Positions 12,501 to 23,197 of a stretch of 64,000 nt of DNA are shown piece by piece. The DNA is from Nautilus pompilius (taxonomy: Eukaryota; Mollusca; Cephalopoda; Nautilida; Nautilidae). A program made the position numbers and the translations under genes. Within the stretch, counting starts at the first letter, position 1; every line of letters begins with the position of its first letter. The stretch spans positions 1,178,001 to 1,242,000 of the forward strand of contig JACATO010000092.1 in the NCBI GenBank assembly GCA_018389105.1, in the 5' to 3' direction. The notes under the pieces were generated by a model. The model searched no databases. It worked only from the letters and a program-made list of their open reading frames with translations, and was not told the DNA's origin.

Positions 12501-15500
12501 TAAGGATCCAGCAGTAGACTTCAACTGCTTGATTTGGCATATTTCCATGGGATGATTTATTCTTGCTTTTCTCCACTAGCTGACCACATGGGTTTCCTCC
12601 CACATCCAACAGATGTGAAATTTAAGGCTTTCACTGCTTAAGTCAGAAATGCTAGGGCCCTTGTTGCATAAGATTGGCAACACTTTCAAACAAGGATACC
12701 ACTGTAAACTATTACTCCCAAATACAGCACTATGACAGGCTTTCCATTAGTGGAGTTACATCTTCAAAGTTTAATAATCATTTAACAAAAACCTTTGAAA
12801 CAAATTACAAATGATGCAGGACTTGACATATTTATTGGTAATTTATTTTAATAATAATAATGCTGATAAAAATTTTAAAATTTTTTAAAATACCAATATA
12901 AAAAAAAAAACTTTAGGAAGCTTCTGTTTCTTATGAAAAGCTACATCTTTAACATCCATAGTATTTCTTCAAAAAAAATATTAATTTACATTTAGTTGAT
13001 TTACTGTTATCTTAAAAAAATTTCTTTATTATATAAAAATTCAGGGTAGATTTACAAGAATCCACAAAATCCAATCTGACTATATGGAATGTATTCCTGA
13101 GGCCCAATCAACAAATACATTAAAAAAAAAAACCTTTCTTATTCAAAAAGTGTGCAGACTCTCTCTTTTTTGACACTGCACAACGAAGGCAATGTTTACG
13201 AATTTTCCCTTAAATCAACTTCCAGTTTCTCAAAAGAAAATTCTAGTGTACAATGCCAAAACTTTCAACAAAAACTAAAGGGAAACTTTCTTTTGTAAAT
13301 TAAGGAAATGATTTAAAAAAATAAATAGAATTTCAGTTTTATTTAATAAGTTTACACTTGTAATTTAAAAAAAAGGAAAAATTGAAATAAGTAGAAATAT
13401 TTTTTGATATCTTAATTTTTTTCCCAACAAAGAGCCAAAAATCTCTGGTTTTAACTTCCATATGCCTATTTATCAGCACTAGAAGATCAATCCCATAATG
13501 ATCATAAGGAATTCTAAAATACTCTTGCCTTTTCACAATATTACCTTCCTAGAGATGAGTTAAATTTTAATACCTACCACTGAAGCTTGTTTATAAGACT
13601 TTTTTAAATGAGAAATTTATTTTTCAGAAGTAGAGGGTTAACTTTCACTTTATATCTAAGATTTCAGAAATCTGGAGTTCATCAGTAAAGGATGTTGAGT
13701 TTACATGTGACTGTCACACTAATAAAATATTATCAGTCTTGTGATTTATTTAAATCAATTAGAAATCATAAGTTAGCTGGATAGTGAATGCATTATAATA
13801 CATACAAGAATATGTTGCCATTTTGAATTTTGTGACATGTTTTCACACATTTGCAATTTATGTACAGTATCTGTTTTGATAGGGACCTCATCTGTTGACA
13901 CAAAAGTGCCCAAAGCAATCTTAAGAGATCCATTTAACAAGATAACTTTTATGGTTACATAGTAAATCAGACCATGTATGTCATTGGCAGGTTTCAGAAA
14001 ATTTTCCCATACCACAGTCACTATTACTGTAAAACCCAATGTAATGATCTGCCCCCAGCAAATAGTGAATTTAATTAACATAGATTATGTGCATAAACCA
14101 AAAATAATTAGAAGATAAAACAAATTAAGTATACAGTTTGTTGAAAATTACATCCATACTTTTCTAAGGTGTTTTTCAGTACTTGTTTCCAAAGAAAGCA
14201 ATTGATCTGCTAAATATTGTTCGATGCTGCAAAGAAATATTTTTCTGACTCTTCAAAATCCCATTTTCTGACCTCATCTTACAACAGGGCCAATGCTAAA
14301 GTCATTATTTTTTGTCCAAGAAAGCTGGTCAACCTTATAAGCAAGAATCAACAGTAATAATTTTTCTTCTAAATTTATATTATATTTTAGCAGCCATGAT
14401 TTGTATCCAGTGAATTATTAAATATGACACTCATTTGCAACATCTTTTGTTTGTATTTCATACAATTACTTTCCTTTGAAATGTCACATTAAATGAACGA
14501 TCATCTGTTATTCATTAAAAAAGAATTTTCATTCACAAAATGATTTGAATATTTTCACTTTTATAGTACAACTTTTTTTTTCTTATATGCAGTAAAAAAT
14601 TTTTTTTAAAACTTTATTAACAACAAGCAAAAACAAAAATTCATACTAATAATTCCAGTTAGCCTAGAAACATTAACCTTGTTCCAAATGATTAAATTAT
14701 TTCAGATGCCTTTAGTTTTTTTAAAATTAACAATATTTTTTAAAATACAGTAAACCTTCTCTTGAAATTCTGGCAACCAGATTTTTTAGGTAACAGAACA
14801 AATTTATCCAAAATTTTAGTCAGCTGATCTTATTCCCCAAAAATCTCTTAAAAAGAACAGTTTATCATGACCTGTAAAGTGCTTATATGTCTCTCACAGT
14901 AACAGTACTGGCTATGTAAAACTATTTCATGTTTAATATTTTTAACACTTTTTATAAATTCCAAACTTGAAATTATTTGATTTATTATTCATCCATAGTG
15001 AACCCTTTCCTTAGATTCAAAAAACTAAGGAAACATACCTAACCTTCTAATAAAAGTTTCCATAAGCCAAAAATATCCACTGGCTGAAAAGGGTGCACAC
15101 CAAATATTTTTGTTAAGAGAGAATTCAATGTATTTTGTTTCAAAGCTTCAAATTTTTTTCTTAAGTGAAAAGAAACAAATAAGAAAATTATATATAATAG
15201 TAATAATAGTAAAAAACGTTTTCTTAGAGAGTAATAAACATTTCTTTTTTTAAAATCAGATTATTATTAGTCAAGGGTAAGCAAGACAAAAGAAAAAATT
15301 CAAAGTAATAAAATCAGAGTTAATGCATAAAACTTGTGCATCAATATTTAAATCCTTCCAAAACCAAGAATTTAAACATTTATTCTAATCTGTACTTTGC
15401 ATGTTTTAGAAAGCACATTAAATTACATTATCATTATCAAAGCTTACCAGATGTGTGGTATATAGTTTGAACAATTAAATCCTTCAAAATGTTGGAAAAC

Positions 15501-16444
15501 TGTGCTGAATAAAGCAGGTCATAGAATTTGTGAAATGCTGTTTAGTAATTAACTAACTTAAAACACCAAAGACAAATCTTATTTAATAAGCCACAATATT
15601 AAGAATCAGAAAAACATACATATGTATACAATCTCATCTCAGTGCCAATGTAAAACTTAAAACAAAAAGCCCTGAAAGTGTTAAGGATTGTTGAAATTAA
15701 CAATAAAGTCAAACCAACTGTATTAAAAATAATAAACATCCCATTTGAAAGTGTTGTGAAGGTGTTCAGAAGATACTAAAAAGAAAATAAAATCAATACT
15801 GATAGCTTTAACCCATCATGAAAGTTTTGTTGTCCCATTCCCCCACCTCACTAAATTTTGTGCAATGTAGAAAACAGAAGTAAAATCAATAATGCCATAG
15901 TAATCATCTTTGGCGGGAATCCATTTAAAAGGACAGATTCTGTTTGTTTGTTAAAGAAGTACTAATTTATTTGATGAATGTACAAAATATAAGATTTCAT
16001 TTTGATGTACCTTGGAACTGAGGTAAATTAGAACATACTGCAGAGCTAAGAAATTTTGTTCAATTTTGAATGACCAAAATTCCACAGCCAATAAAATACA
16101 TATATGCATAATTAAATAATAATAGATCTACACAACTGTAAAGCCTAAAAGGTATTATGAACAATTAAAAAAAAAAAGGGCAAAGCTTGATCTTTTCACC
16201 AAACTTTTGGGGTTGCAAGTGTCAATCATTTAAGAAATCAGAGGCCAGAAGGTGCAACAGCAATCTAGACCAAGTTACAAACAAAATGGCTGATATTCAA
16301 AGAAATATTATGATGATCAAGCAACAATTATTTCATAGATTTTATTTTGCAAAGAGCATAACTAAATGACTGCAACAGCTATACAAATCTTAATTCATGT
16401 AATCTTTTAGCATTTCCAGAATAATTTCAATATATAACACCTAC
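9591..16444. other. AT-rich DNA following RBM25 exon 8, no exon recognised
   Basis: Presumably intronic for RBM25. I saw no Arg/Glu-repeat coding block and no PWI-like coding block on the minus strand, nor a plus-strand gene. Confidence 0.5.
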
Positions 16445-16694
16445 CTGCTGGGGGTTCTTTTGCTAATTCATCAGCATATTCTCTCATTATGGCATCAAGA
16501 CCAGCTTTTGCCACTCTGTCTTCTCTCTTAGTAAACTCATCCAAATCATCACTTGATTTATCACTCTTTTCATTCTTATCCTCATTCTTTTCCTCTTCAT
16601 CTTTGGATTCTTTGTCTACTACCTCTGGGTCTTTGGCTTTTTTCTTTGCTTTGTATTCATCTAATAGGGTTTTAGTTTTAGCATCTACTTTTAC
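16445..16694 (-). CDS. RBM25: RBM25 exon 8 (post-RRM acidic/basic stretch)
   Basis: 250 nt; acceptor TTTTAAG|GTAAAAG, donor CCAGCAG|GTAGGT, phase 0 in and phase 1 out. It encodes VKVDAKTKTLLDEYKAKKK, then a charged Lys/Glu/Asp/Ser region, then a helix with IMREYADELAKE matching the segment after the RRM in known RBM25. Confidence 0.92.
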
Positions 16695-19600
16695 CTTAAA
16701 ACAAAACAAAACTGCTACTTTGAAAAACTGCTTAAATATTTTTAATTGTTAATTTTTACTTTTATTAGTTTAAATAATTAGGTGAATTAAAAACAATTTC
16801 CTTTACCTTTACTGACTTCCACATTTATTTATAACAATTATGTATACAGCAAGTAATGGACAAATAAATATTTACAAATTACTACTATTAAAACTCAGAA
16901 ATACCAATAACCCCAACAAATATTAAAAATTAATTTTTACATATTTTTATTAGGGATTAAATTAAAAAAAAACAAAAAAACACTAAAATGACCAAATTCT
17001 TAAGTCTGCATAAGCCCAATGGTTTTTTTTTTCTTAAAATCAACATTTAAAAAATTCTTTAGTTAAATTATTTGTTGATTATACATCCCACTCTTAACTT
17101 CAATGATAAATTTCCTGTAGAACGATTAGATTACTGCCTAACAAATTAAAGCTAGTATTACTGCTTTAAGAAGTGAATTTACACCTAGTACTATTAAGCG
17201 TGTAGGTTCTGCAATTTCACACAAATTTTTTTTTCCAAATTACAAATCTTTGACAACTAATTTTTGTAGCAGTAAATATATTTAGTATCCTTATGTATAT
17301 TTTAAAATACAATCACTGATAAATCTATTGACAAAAATCTATACATTTCCATTTGACATGCTGTATGAAAATGACTTAAGTGATGTTACCTGCATAGTAA
17401 AATATCAAGAATACTTACGACTAACTTCTTTTCTGATATATCCCACTCATTAAGTAACCTGATGCACCTTAAAGTAGCTTCTGGATCTTCATATTCACAA
17501 AAACCAAATGCTTAAAAAAAAAAAAAATTTTTTTTTTTAAAAAAATTTTATTGTCTGTCCATAGATGATCCTCATAAAACAGTGGTGTGCGCAAAAAAAA
17601 ACCAAAACAGATTAAGAATTCATAAATTAAAAGGAACTCACCTTGTAATTTTCCTGAGGCTCCTTGTACCCGTTTCCAACTTAGAACATTCCCACACCTC
17701 TGTTTTAAGGGGAAAAAAATTACATTAAACACATCACCTAGAGGGAGACCACCAAAGATAAACAACCTCCCAACCTACACCTCAAAATTTTCAGACCCAT
17801 TTCCTCCTCCAAAGGAACATAAATACATAAAGTTACACTATAGTATTAACAGATATATTTCTTAGAATTATTACAGCCAATTCAGGGTCAAAATGGTGGA
17901 TGCACTAATGCACAATTTCATTTTCATACAGATGTTTTTGCATGCAAATATCACAAGTCATAAAAAAAATTCTTACAATTAAATTGTTGTTGTTGTTAAA
18001 AGTCAGAAAAATAGATTTTACTGATGGTTGCCAGCATACTGTAGTTTGAACACATGTAAGTGCCAGCTTACAAACTAACTATAATACTGTCAGCTGACTA
18101 AACCAAGGAACTGCATCATACAATAAGTTCACAGGGAACACAATATGATTAAAACTAAATTATCTTATATTTGTTATGAAAACTGAAATTAATTTTGAAT
18201 AATTTTCAAATTTTTGCTTAATCTATCATTGCAAAACCATGGTCATGTCTACAGAATTATAATTGATAATTACTCATTACTTAGAAATTATGGAATTTAA
18301 AAAAATGTAGTAATAATTAATAGTTTCTTTTACTAATAAAATTTCATACAGGCAGGTGCTATGATAAATAAAAGATGTGATTTTCAAATAGTTATTTTGG
18401 TACTTTTTAAAAATGTATTTCTTGTCTACTTTTTAAAATTGAAAAAAATTAATAACCTGAAATATGCAATAAATCAACAATTTTTAAAAAAACATTTTTT
18501 GTCAACAGATGCATTGCTTAGTAAGGTTTCAGAAGATATGTTTAAATAAAAAACAAAGTGCAGTATATTTCTAATCATTATTTATAGAAAATAAACTATT
18601 CTTTAACTTAACAGAAACAAAGGGTGTAATATAAACTACAATCCATTTTTTCACTGTCCACTGATTTTATTTACATTAGAACTAAAGCAAGTTCTAGCAG
18701 CAAATATGAATACCTGAAGCATTTGTCTAATCATGGCATCTGGTGCTCTTTCACTGATATTGCCAACAAAGACAGTTGTTACTGGTGGTTTAGTCTCCAG
18801 TGGATCATTCTGAATAAAAGAAATGTACATTTAAAAAATAAAAACAAAAACCTCAGATGTGAAAGCATCAAATATAGGAAACTTAAAATTTGAAATAATT
18901 TACAAAGTGGCTACAAATTCTAATTAAAATTATAAAACAGCAAACAAATGAATTGCAAGGTCAATAATGACTAGGTTCAGAGAATTTCTCAGATCAATTT
19001 GAAATTAATGTTAAAATTATTAAGAAAACAAAGTATACTTACTTGTTTATTTAAGCACGAAAGTTTAACCTGCCAATATTGTTTGTTTCTTTATAATTAA
19101 TAATCAAACTGCATTAAATTTTTGCTATAAAATACAATAAATTATCTGAAATAAACCCCTTTTCATAATTAAGAAGTTTCACAGCTTATCTTATCTTAAT
19201 TAAAATCCATCACATAAGAAAATGCTGACCTTTAGCCAGTGGAATGAGCTTACTTTGGGTATTTCTTGTGGAATAAGCTTCTTGGGCTGCTTTGAATTTG
19301 GCAGTGAAGCAACAGCACTGCTGGTGGTCACTATTGGTCTCATCACCTACAGAGAAAGAAAGATTCATTCAAGAAACTGGAGTCACAGAAATGACAGTGA
19401 TACACAGTAAAAAAATAAAAATAGGGCATTTACACAAAACTAGCACCTGCTAAACCAGTAAGAGCAATTCCAAAATTGTCCCTCATTTTTCTTTTTTAAT
19501 ATTTCTATTTTTTAGCTATTTTCCTTGAAAAAATAGTGTCCATACAATGTACAGCATTCATTTGTGAAAAATGAGATTTAAAATACAAATCTATTATCCA

Positions 19601-21883
19601 AATTTGTTTTAATAAAGTAACAATCCACTAAATGAAATGTATAAATAAAATGTTTTTGAAGTTTGTAAGTCAAGCCAGTCACTCCAGTGTGTAATAAAAA
19701 TATAATTTAACAAAGTAGGAACAGTAATCTTATTAACTGTAATACATTTAAATTAAAACAATAATCATCAGAACCATAGAAACTTCAGCAAGTCTTTTAC
19801 TAACTTCCAGGATGTTGAAAATTTATCATAATATAAACATTATAAATACTTATGTTACTTAGATACATTCACAAATGATATTACTGATAAAAAGAATTTT
19901 TTTATTTGATAAGTACAATTGTACTTTATAATTATTTAGACTGAAATGCTTCGATATAATGTTTAGAAAGTGAATAATACAAAACAAGATTACCATAATT
20001 TCTGGTAATTAACACCTATCTAAATAAGATGGGTAAAATTCAATTTTTCATCTCCTGTTGTTATGATGGTCAGGTTCTTTTCCTTTGTCGTCTATAGTTT
20101 TATTCATAGGAATATCAAATGTTAACAGTACTTCATCCACACTGATGATGTTCAATATTTCCACATTATCTTCCTCTATCTTCATCATGACAAATATTTT
20201 AAAATTATCTAACTTCTCTTCAAAGTCTTCAGGCAATTTTTGTGATACGCTCATGTGCTGCCTGATAGTCTTTTTTCTACAAAGCAGAAACATCATGATG
20301 AAATGCCCATAAAGTTCTCCATTCCCAACTGGCAATTTGTTTCACTTTTAATCTCACTTAAATGGTGCCAAGACCATGACACATTATAATATACACTCTA
20401 TCAACCTGTCCTCAATGTTTTTCCATCAGGCTGTACACCCCAGGACACATTTTCCACTGATACCATACTTACGATGAGCAGCCACATTTCCTGCATTTTC
20501 CTAGGTGAATTTTATGACTTTCAGCTTAAAAGCTGCTGAGTAGGACTTGTAACAGGTGGTATTTTGAAAATTAATAGGGTTTTGTAATAAGAGTTTTTAT
20601 ACTCACAAATAAGATCAAAATAGATAAAAACGGTTGCGGCTTTTTATTGATTGGATAATTAAGCATACTTTAAAGAACAATGAACACCAGTCCTACCAGA
20701 TGAAAAAAAAATAAATAAAACCCGGTGTTTGCCAAGTAGTTCCATATGAACTTTACATCAGAGTTTTCAGGTTTGGTGCATTTTTTTTTTTTTTTTTTGT
20801 TGAAATATCGAGAAATTCTGATTTTTATCCACATAAGTCAATTTGGATCATAAGACAAGGCTCGGATTTCTGGTAAAAAAGAGTCTCATCTTATAAACCT
20901 GGAAATTATGGTATATCAAAAAAGCATTCAGATTCAATTATGAAAACTTGAAAACAAAAATAGAAATATTTAACAGCACTTACAAGTGCACATACTTTTA
21001 ATCGATTTACCATCAGTATGATTGCACTGCTCGTTTGCATAATACATGGCCAGCTTGTCACTTTTTTTTTTTTTTTAAACTAGTGCTCCCCATTTGACAA
21101 ATTTTTATATTATTTAAAAAAAAAAAACTTACTGGTGCTGGTGGCATCATTCCCATCCCCATGGACATCATACCTGTGTTGAAAAGGAAAAAAGGTGAGT
21201 GTAAAAAAAAGAAAAAAGTCATTCTTACAAATGGATAATTATGATCCAAAACTTAAAAAATAACAATGAAGTCTAAAGAGGATTGCAAAGAGAGTTATCT
21301 TTTGGAAAAATCAGTTCTCTAATTCATTTGAAAAAAAAAAAAATTGAATAATCATACACATGTAAAGATCCAAAAGTCAGTAAGTTGAGAGAGAACTAAT
21401 TTAAATTGACAAGTTTATGCTTTATGTAATGTACATAATCAACCATATTTTATATGTATATTTTTTGTTTCCAATGAGCTTTGCCAAAAAAAAAAAAATG
21501 GCAACAGAAAGCAAATTATTAAAGTTTTTTTTGTTTCAATTCCATTCAATACTTTACACAAGCCACCATGTTGTTTCCATCCCTGTAAAAAAATAAACTA
21601 CTAGCACAAAAACAAAAAAAAAGAAGAGTAATTTAGTTTCTTTCTTTAGTTTCTACAATATTTTATTACTGAAATTGCATTTTAAAGTGAAAAGCTGTTT
21701 GCATCCTAGATTCTTAATTTTTTTTTTTTTTTTTTTTAAGTAATAGTAATTTTAGGTAACGACTTCTTCCTTCAGAAATAAGATTGTTTAATATTTACCC
21801 ATTGGCGCAAATGTATAGCCCTGAGCCATCATGCCTGGTGCCATTGATGGCATACCCATAGGCGGCCTTGGTGGGAAAGACAT
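16445..21883 (-). CDS. RBM25: RNA-binding protein 25 (RBM25), 5' part: leader and RRM, incomplete at its 3' end
   Basis: RBM25 is a nuclear splicing regulator (Snu71/S164 family) that binds RNA through an N-terminal RRM and carries an RE/RD-rich middle and a C-terminal PWI domain. Seven coding exons join in frame with GT-AG borders: 21883-21799, 21173-21133, 19346-19254, 18809-18714, 17699-17642, 17510-17419 and 16694-16445 (238 codons plus one base). The product starts MSFPPRPPMG, has a Met/Pro/Gly-rich leader (about 1-42), a linker, then an RRM at about 84-160 with RNP2 VFVGNI (86-91) and RNP1 AFGFCEY (125-131). Residues VQGASGKLQ and VKVDAKTK match the vertebrate protein closely. After the RRM comes a Lys/Glu/Asp-rich stretch and a helix ending EYADELAKEPPA. 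The last exon ends at a good donor (phase 1), so more exons must follow toward position 1. The expected RE-rich and PWI exons were not seen in the remaining 16.4 kb. The identity is secure; the gene end is unknown. Confidence 0.93.
17419..17510 (-). CDS. RBM25: RBM25 exon 7 (RRM end, RNP1)
   Basis: 92 nt, phase 1 in and phase 0 out; acceptor TTTAAG|CATTTGG behind a long U tract, donor TTAGTC|GTAAGT. It encodes FGFCEYEDPEATLR and ends with DISEKKLV, i.e. RNP1 and the last RRM helix and strand. Confidence 0.92.
17514..17549. repeat. A14-T11-A7-T4 palindromic tract at an RBM25 splice acceptor
   Basis: Homopolymer blocks A(17514-17527), T(17528-17538), A(17539-17545) and T(17546-17549). In the transcript this is a U14 tract directly before AAG of exon 7, preceded by an A11 tract that could pair with it. 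Confidence 0.9.
17642..17699 (-). CDS. RBM25: RBM25 exon 6 (RRM middle)
   Basis: 58 nt, phase 0 in and phase 1 out, donor ACAAG|GTGAGT. The acceptor is either AG at 17701-17700 or the AG one step downstream; only a start at 17699 keeps phase and gives RCGNVLSWKRVQGASGKLQ, nearly identical to the vertebrate RRM. Confidence 0.93.
18714..18809 (-). CDS. RBM25: RBM25 exon 5 (start of RRM, RNP2)
   Basis: Borders are TATTCAG|AATGAT and CTTCAG|GTATTC; 96 nt, phase 0. It contains TTVFVGNISERAPDAMIRQ, which is the beta-1 strand (RNP2) and alpha-1 helix of the RBM25 RRM. Confidence 0.93.
19254..19346 (-). CDS. RBM25: RBM25 exon 4 (linker before the RRM)
   Basis: Borders are CTGTAG|GTGATG and CCCAAA|GTAAGC; 93 nt, phase 0 at both ends, 31 codons with no stop. 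It encodes a Val/Thr/Ser-rich linker ending in KKLIPQEIPK. Conservation with distant RBM25 proteins is weak here, but length, phase and position fit. Confidence 0.87.
19993..20911 (-). mobile_element. pogo/Tigger-type element in RBM25 intron 3
   Basis: Ends CCATAATTTCTGG and (reverse complement) CCATAATTTCCAGG, flanked by TA on both sides; 919 bp. On the minus strand it encodes a broken transposase: near 20470-20550 SYSAAFKLKVIKF, the N-terminal DNA-binding helix of pogo/CENPB-type transposases, then 20048-20335 with QKLPEDFEEKLDNFKIFV and LTFDIPMNKTI, the start of the DDE domain. The rest of the catalytic domain is missing, so it is dead. Confidence 0.85.
21133..21173 (-). CDS. RBM25: RBM25 exon 3 (41-nt micro-exon)
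   Basis: Borders are ACACAG|GTATG and CACCA|GTAAGT. It enters in phase 1 and leaves in phase 0, encoding MMSMGMGMMPPAP after the split glycine. The methionine-rich leader matches the low-complexity N-terminus of RBM25 proteins. Confidence 0.88.
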
Positions 21884-21893
21884 CTTATGCTTT
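21799..21893 (-). CDS. RBM25: RBM25 exon 2 (start codon exon)
   Basis: The acceptor is TCTGCAG|AAAGC and the donor ATGG|GTAAAT. Coding starts at 21883 and gives MSFPPRPPMG followed by a Met/Pro/Gly-rich run. It ends in phase 1. This ATG is chosen because MSFPP is the conserved RBM25 N-terminus and the open frame upstream runs back through the acceptor into intron. Confidence 0.9.
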
Positions 21894-22168
21894 CTGCAGA
21901 TTAAAAACCTACAAATTACATAATAAAACCAAAACAAATAATTAATAAATCGCATAAAGAGAATGCTGTTATTCATCTAGGCATAACATTCAACTGGAAT
22001 TTGATCAGCTAATTAAAATAAAGAAAAATAAAAGTATAATTAACAGAAACACTAAAAAGATTAATATTTTATTAAACTTTTTATAAACAGCATAACTTAT
22101 TTAAGACGTTGGGTGATTCTACATTAGCATAGCAAAGCTAGCAATAGTAAGTCTATAGACATTGTAGC

Positions 22169-22207
22169 TATTATTATTATTATTATTATTGTTATTATTA
22201 TTATTAT

Positions 22208-22239
<32 letters not shown>

Positions 22240-22246
22240 ATTATTA
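22169..22246. repeat. compound trinucleotide microsatellite (TTA)n(TAG)n
   Basis: About 35 bases of TTA repeats with one TTG interruption run into about 30 bases of TAG/AGT repeats. It sits in the first intron of RBM25. Confidence 0.95.
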
Positions 22247-22485
22247 TATAATAGCGTGGGGATAATGTAAACTCTTAATCTTCAGAAAGCGGGGGACAAT
22301 ACTAAGGGCGAGAAGAAGCAGAAAAGAAACTCCGAGCAGACAATCGAAGACGTCATCGCCAGACTTGGGTAAGGTTAATTCGAAATAAACGCAGCTCACT
22401 ACACTCAGGAATCCATTTCGCGTTGCATAGAAATTTAAAACCAAAATACCACCAAGTTATCTGCTATCTAAAATAAAACTTTTAC

Positions 22486-22600
22486 CTAGCTGCGTTTTCC
22501 AAATATATGATGATTCCTCTTCACAAATTTCAGACGAACAAAACAAAATCGTACAAATGGCGACCGTCCCTCGAAAACGAGGCTAACGACAGATGGCGGA
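22486..22600 (-). other. RBM25: RBM25 5'UTR exon (exon 1), 5' end approximate
   Basis: The 3' border is a clear donor on the minus strand, CTAG|GTAAAA, with the intron starting at 22485. The next exon begins at 21893 after TCTGCAG and has only ten untranslated bases before the ATG at 21883, so the first exon is entirely untranslated. The upstream limit is a guess from the CpG-rich, YY1-motif block at 22555-22600. Confidence 0.6.
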
Positions 22601-22676
22601 TTTAAAATGAAGGACTACAACTCTTGCTTGCCTAACAAAGACCGCGCGAAAACTAAACATTCGGTCTGTATCCAAT
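22555..22676 (-). promoter_or_regulatory. RBM25 promoter core: two YY1-like motifs and a CCAAT box
   Basis: On the plus strand there are AAATGGCGACC (22555-22565) and AGATGGCGGA (22591-22600), both close to the YY1 core AAGATGGCGGC. CCAAT lies at 22672-22676. The block is CpG-rich in a CpG-poor gene and no TATA box is evident. YY1-type motifs just downstream of the start site are common in animal housekeeping promoters; use here is inferred. Confidence 0.45.
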
Positions 22677-23197
22677 AGAGACGCGTTTTAGCATCGTTAA
22701 CGTTAATCAACAAGGAGTTTGTTGTTGTGATTGTCTAGAGGAGAAACATTTAATTTAAATCAAAAAAAATCTTTCTCGTTTTGACTTAAGTTCATTAATT
22801 ATTTTTTAGTTATAAGTTTATATTAAAGTTTAAAAATTAATTGCGTAAGAAGTATACAAGGACAAAAGAGGAAACGGTTTTGTGTGGTAGAGTGCTGCTA
22901 ATTGTCTTTGATGGGATGCAAGACAGAAATTTTTGAATACGGATCAGATTGCATCGGGGTAGCATTTTTTAAAAAATTTAGGTAACATTTTATACTAAAA
23001 TTGTTTGCAGATGGTCAACTTTAAACACACTTCCAAGTTTGAATTTTTAGTAAAAATGGTTGATTAACTTCGCAGCAATACCAGTAATAGGATTGATGTG
23101 GGTGATATCCCCGATTGGCACCGATTAAACTAAGTAAACAACGTTTTTAAAACCGCATCAGCATCCCGCTATAAGACAGTATATCTGCAGTTGTAAG

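Noticed and set aside
13773..14081. 102-codon minus-strand frame
   Set aside because: Hydrophobic mixed sequence in AT-rich DNA, no recognisable domain, no splice-bounded block, and not like RBM25.
16489..16752. 87-codon plus-strand frame rich in Ser and Leu
   Set aside because: Reverse of the Lys/Glu/Asp-rich RBM25 exon 8.
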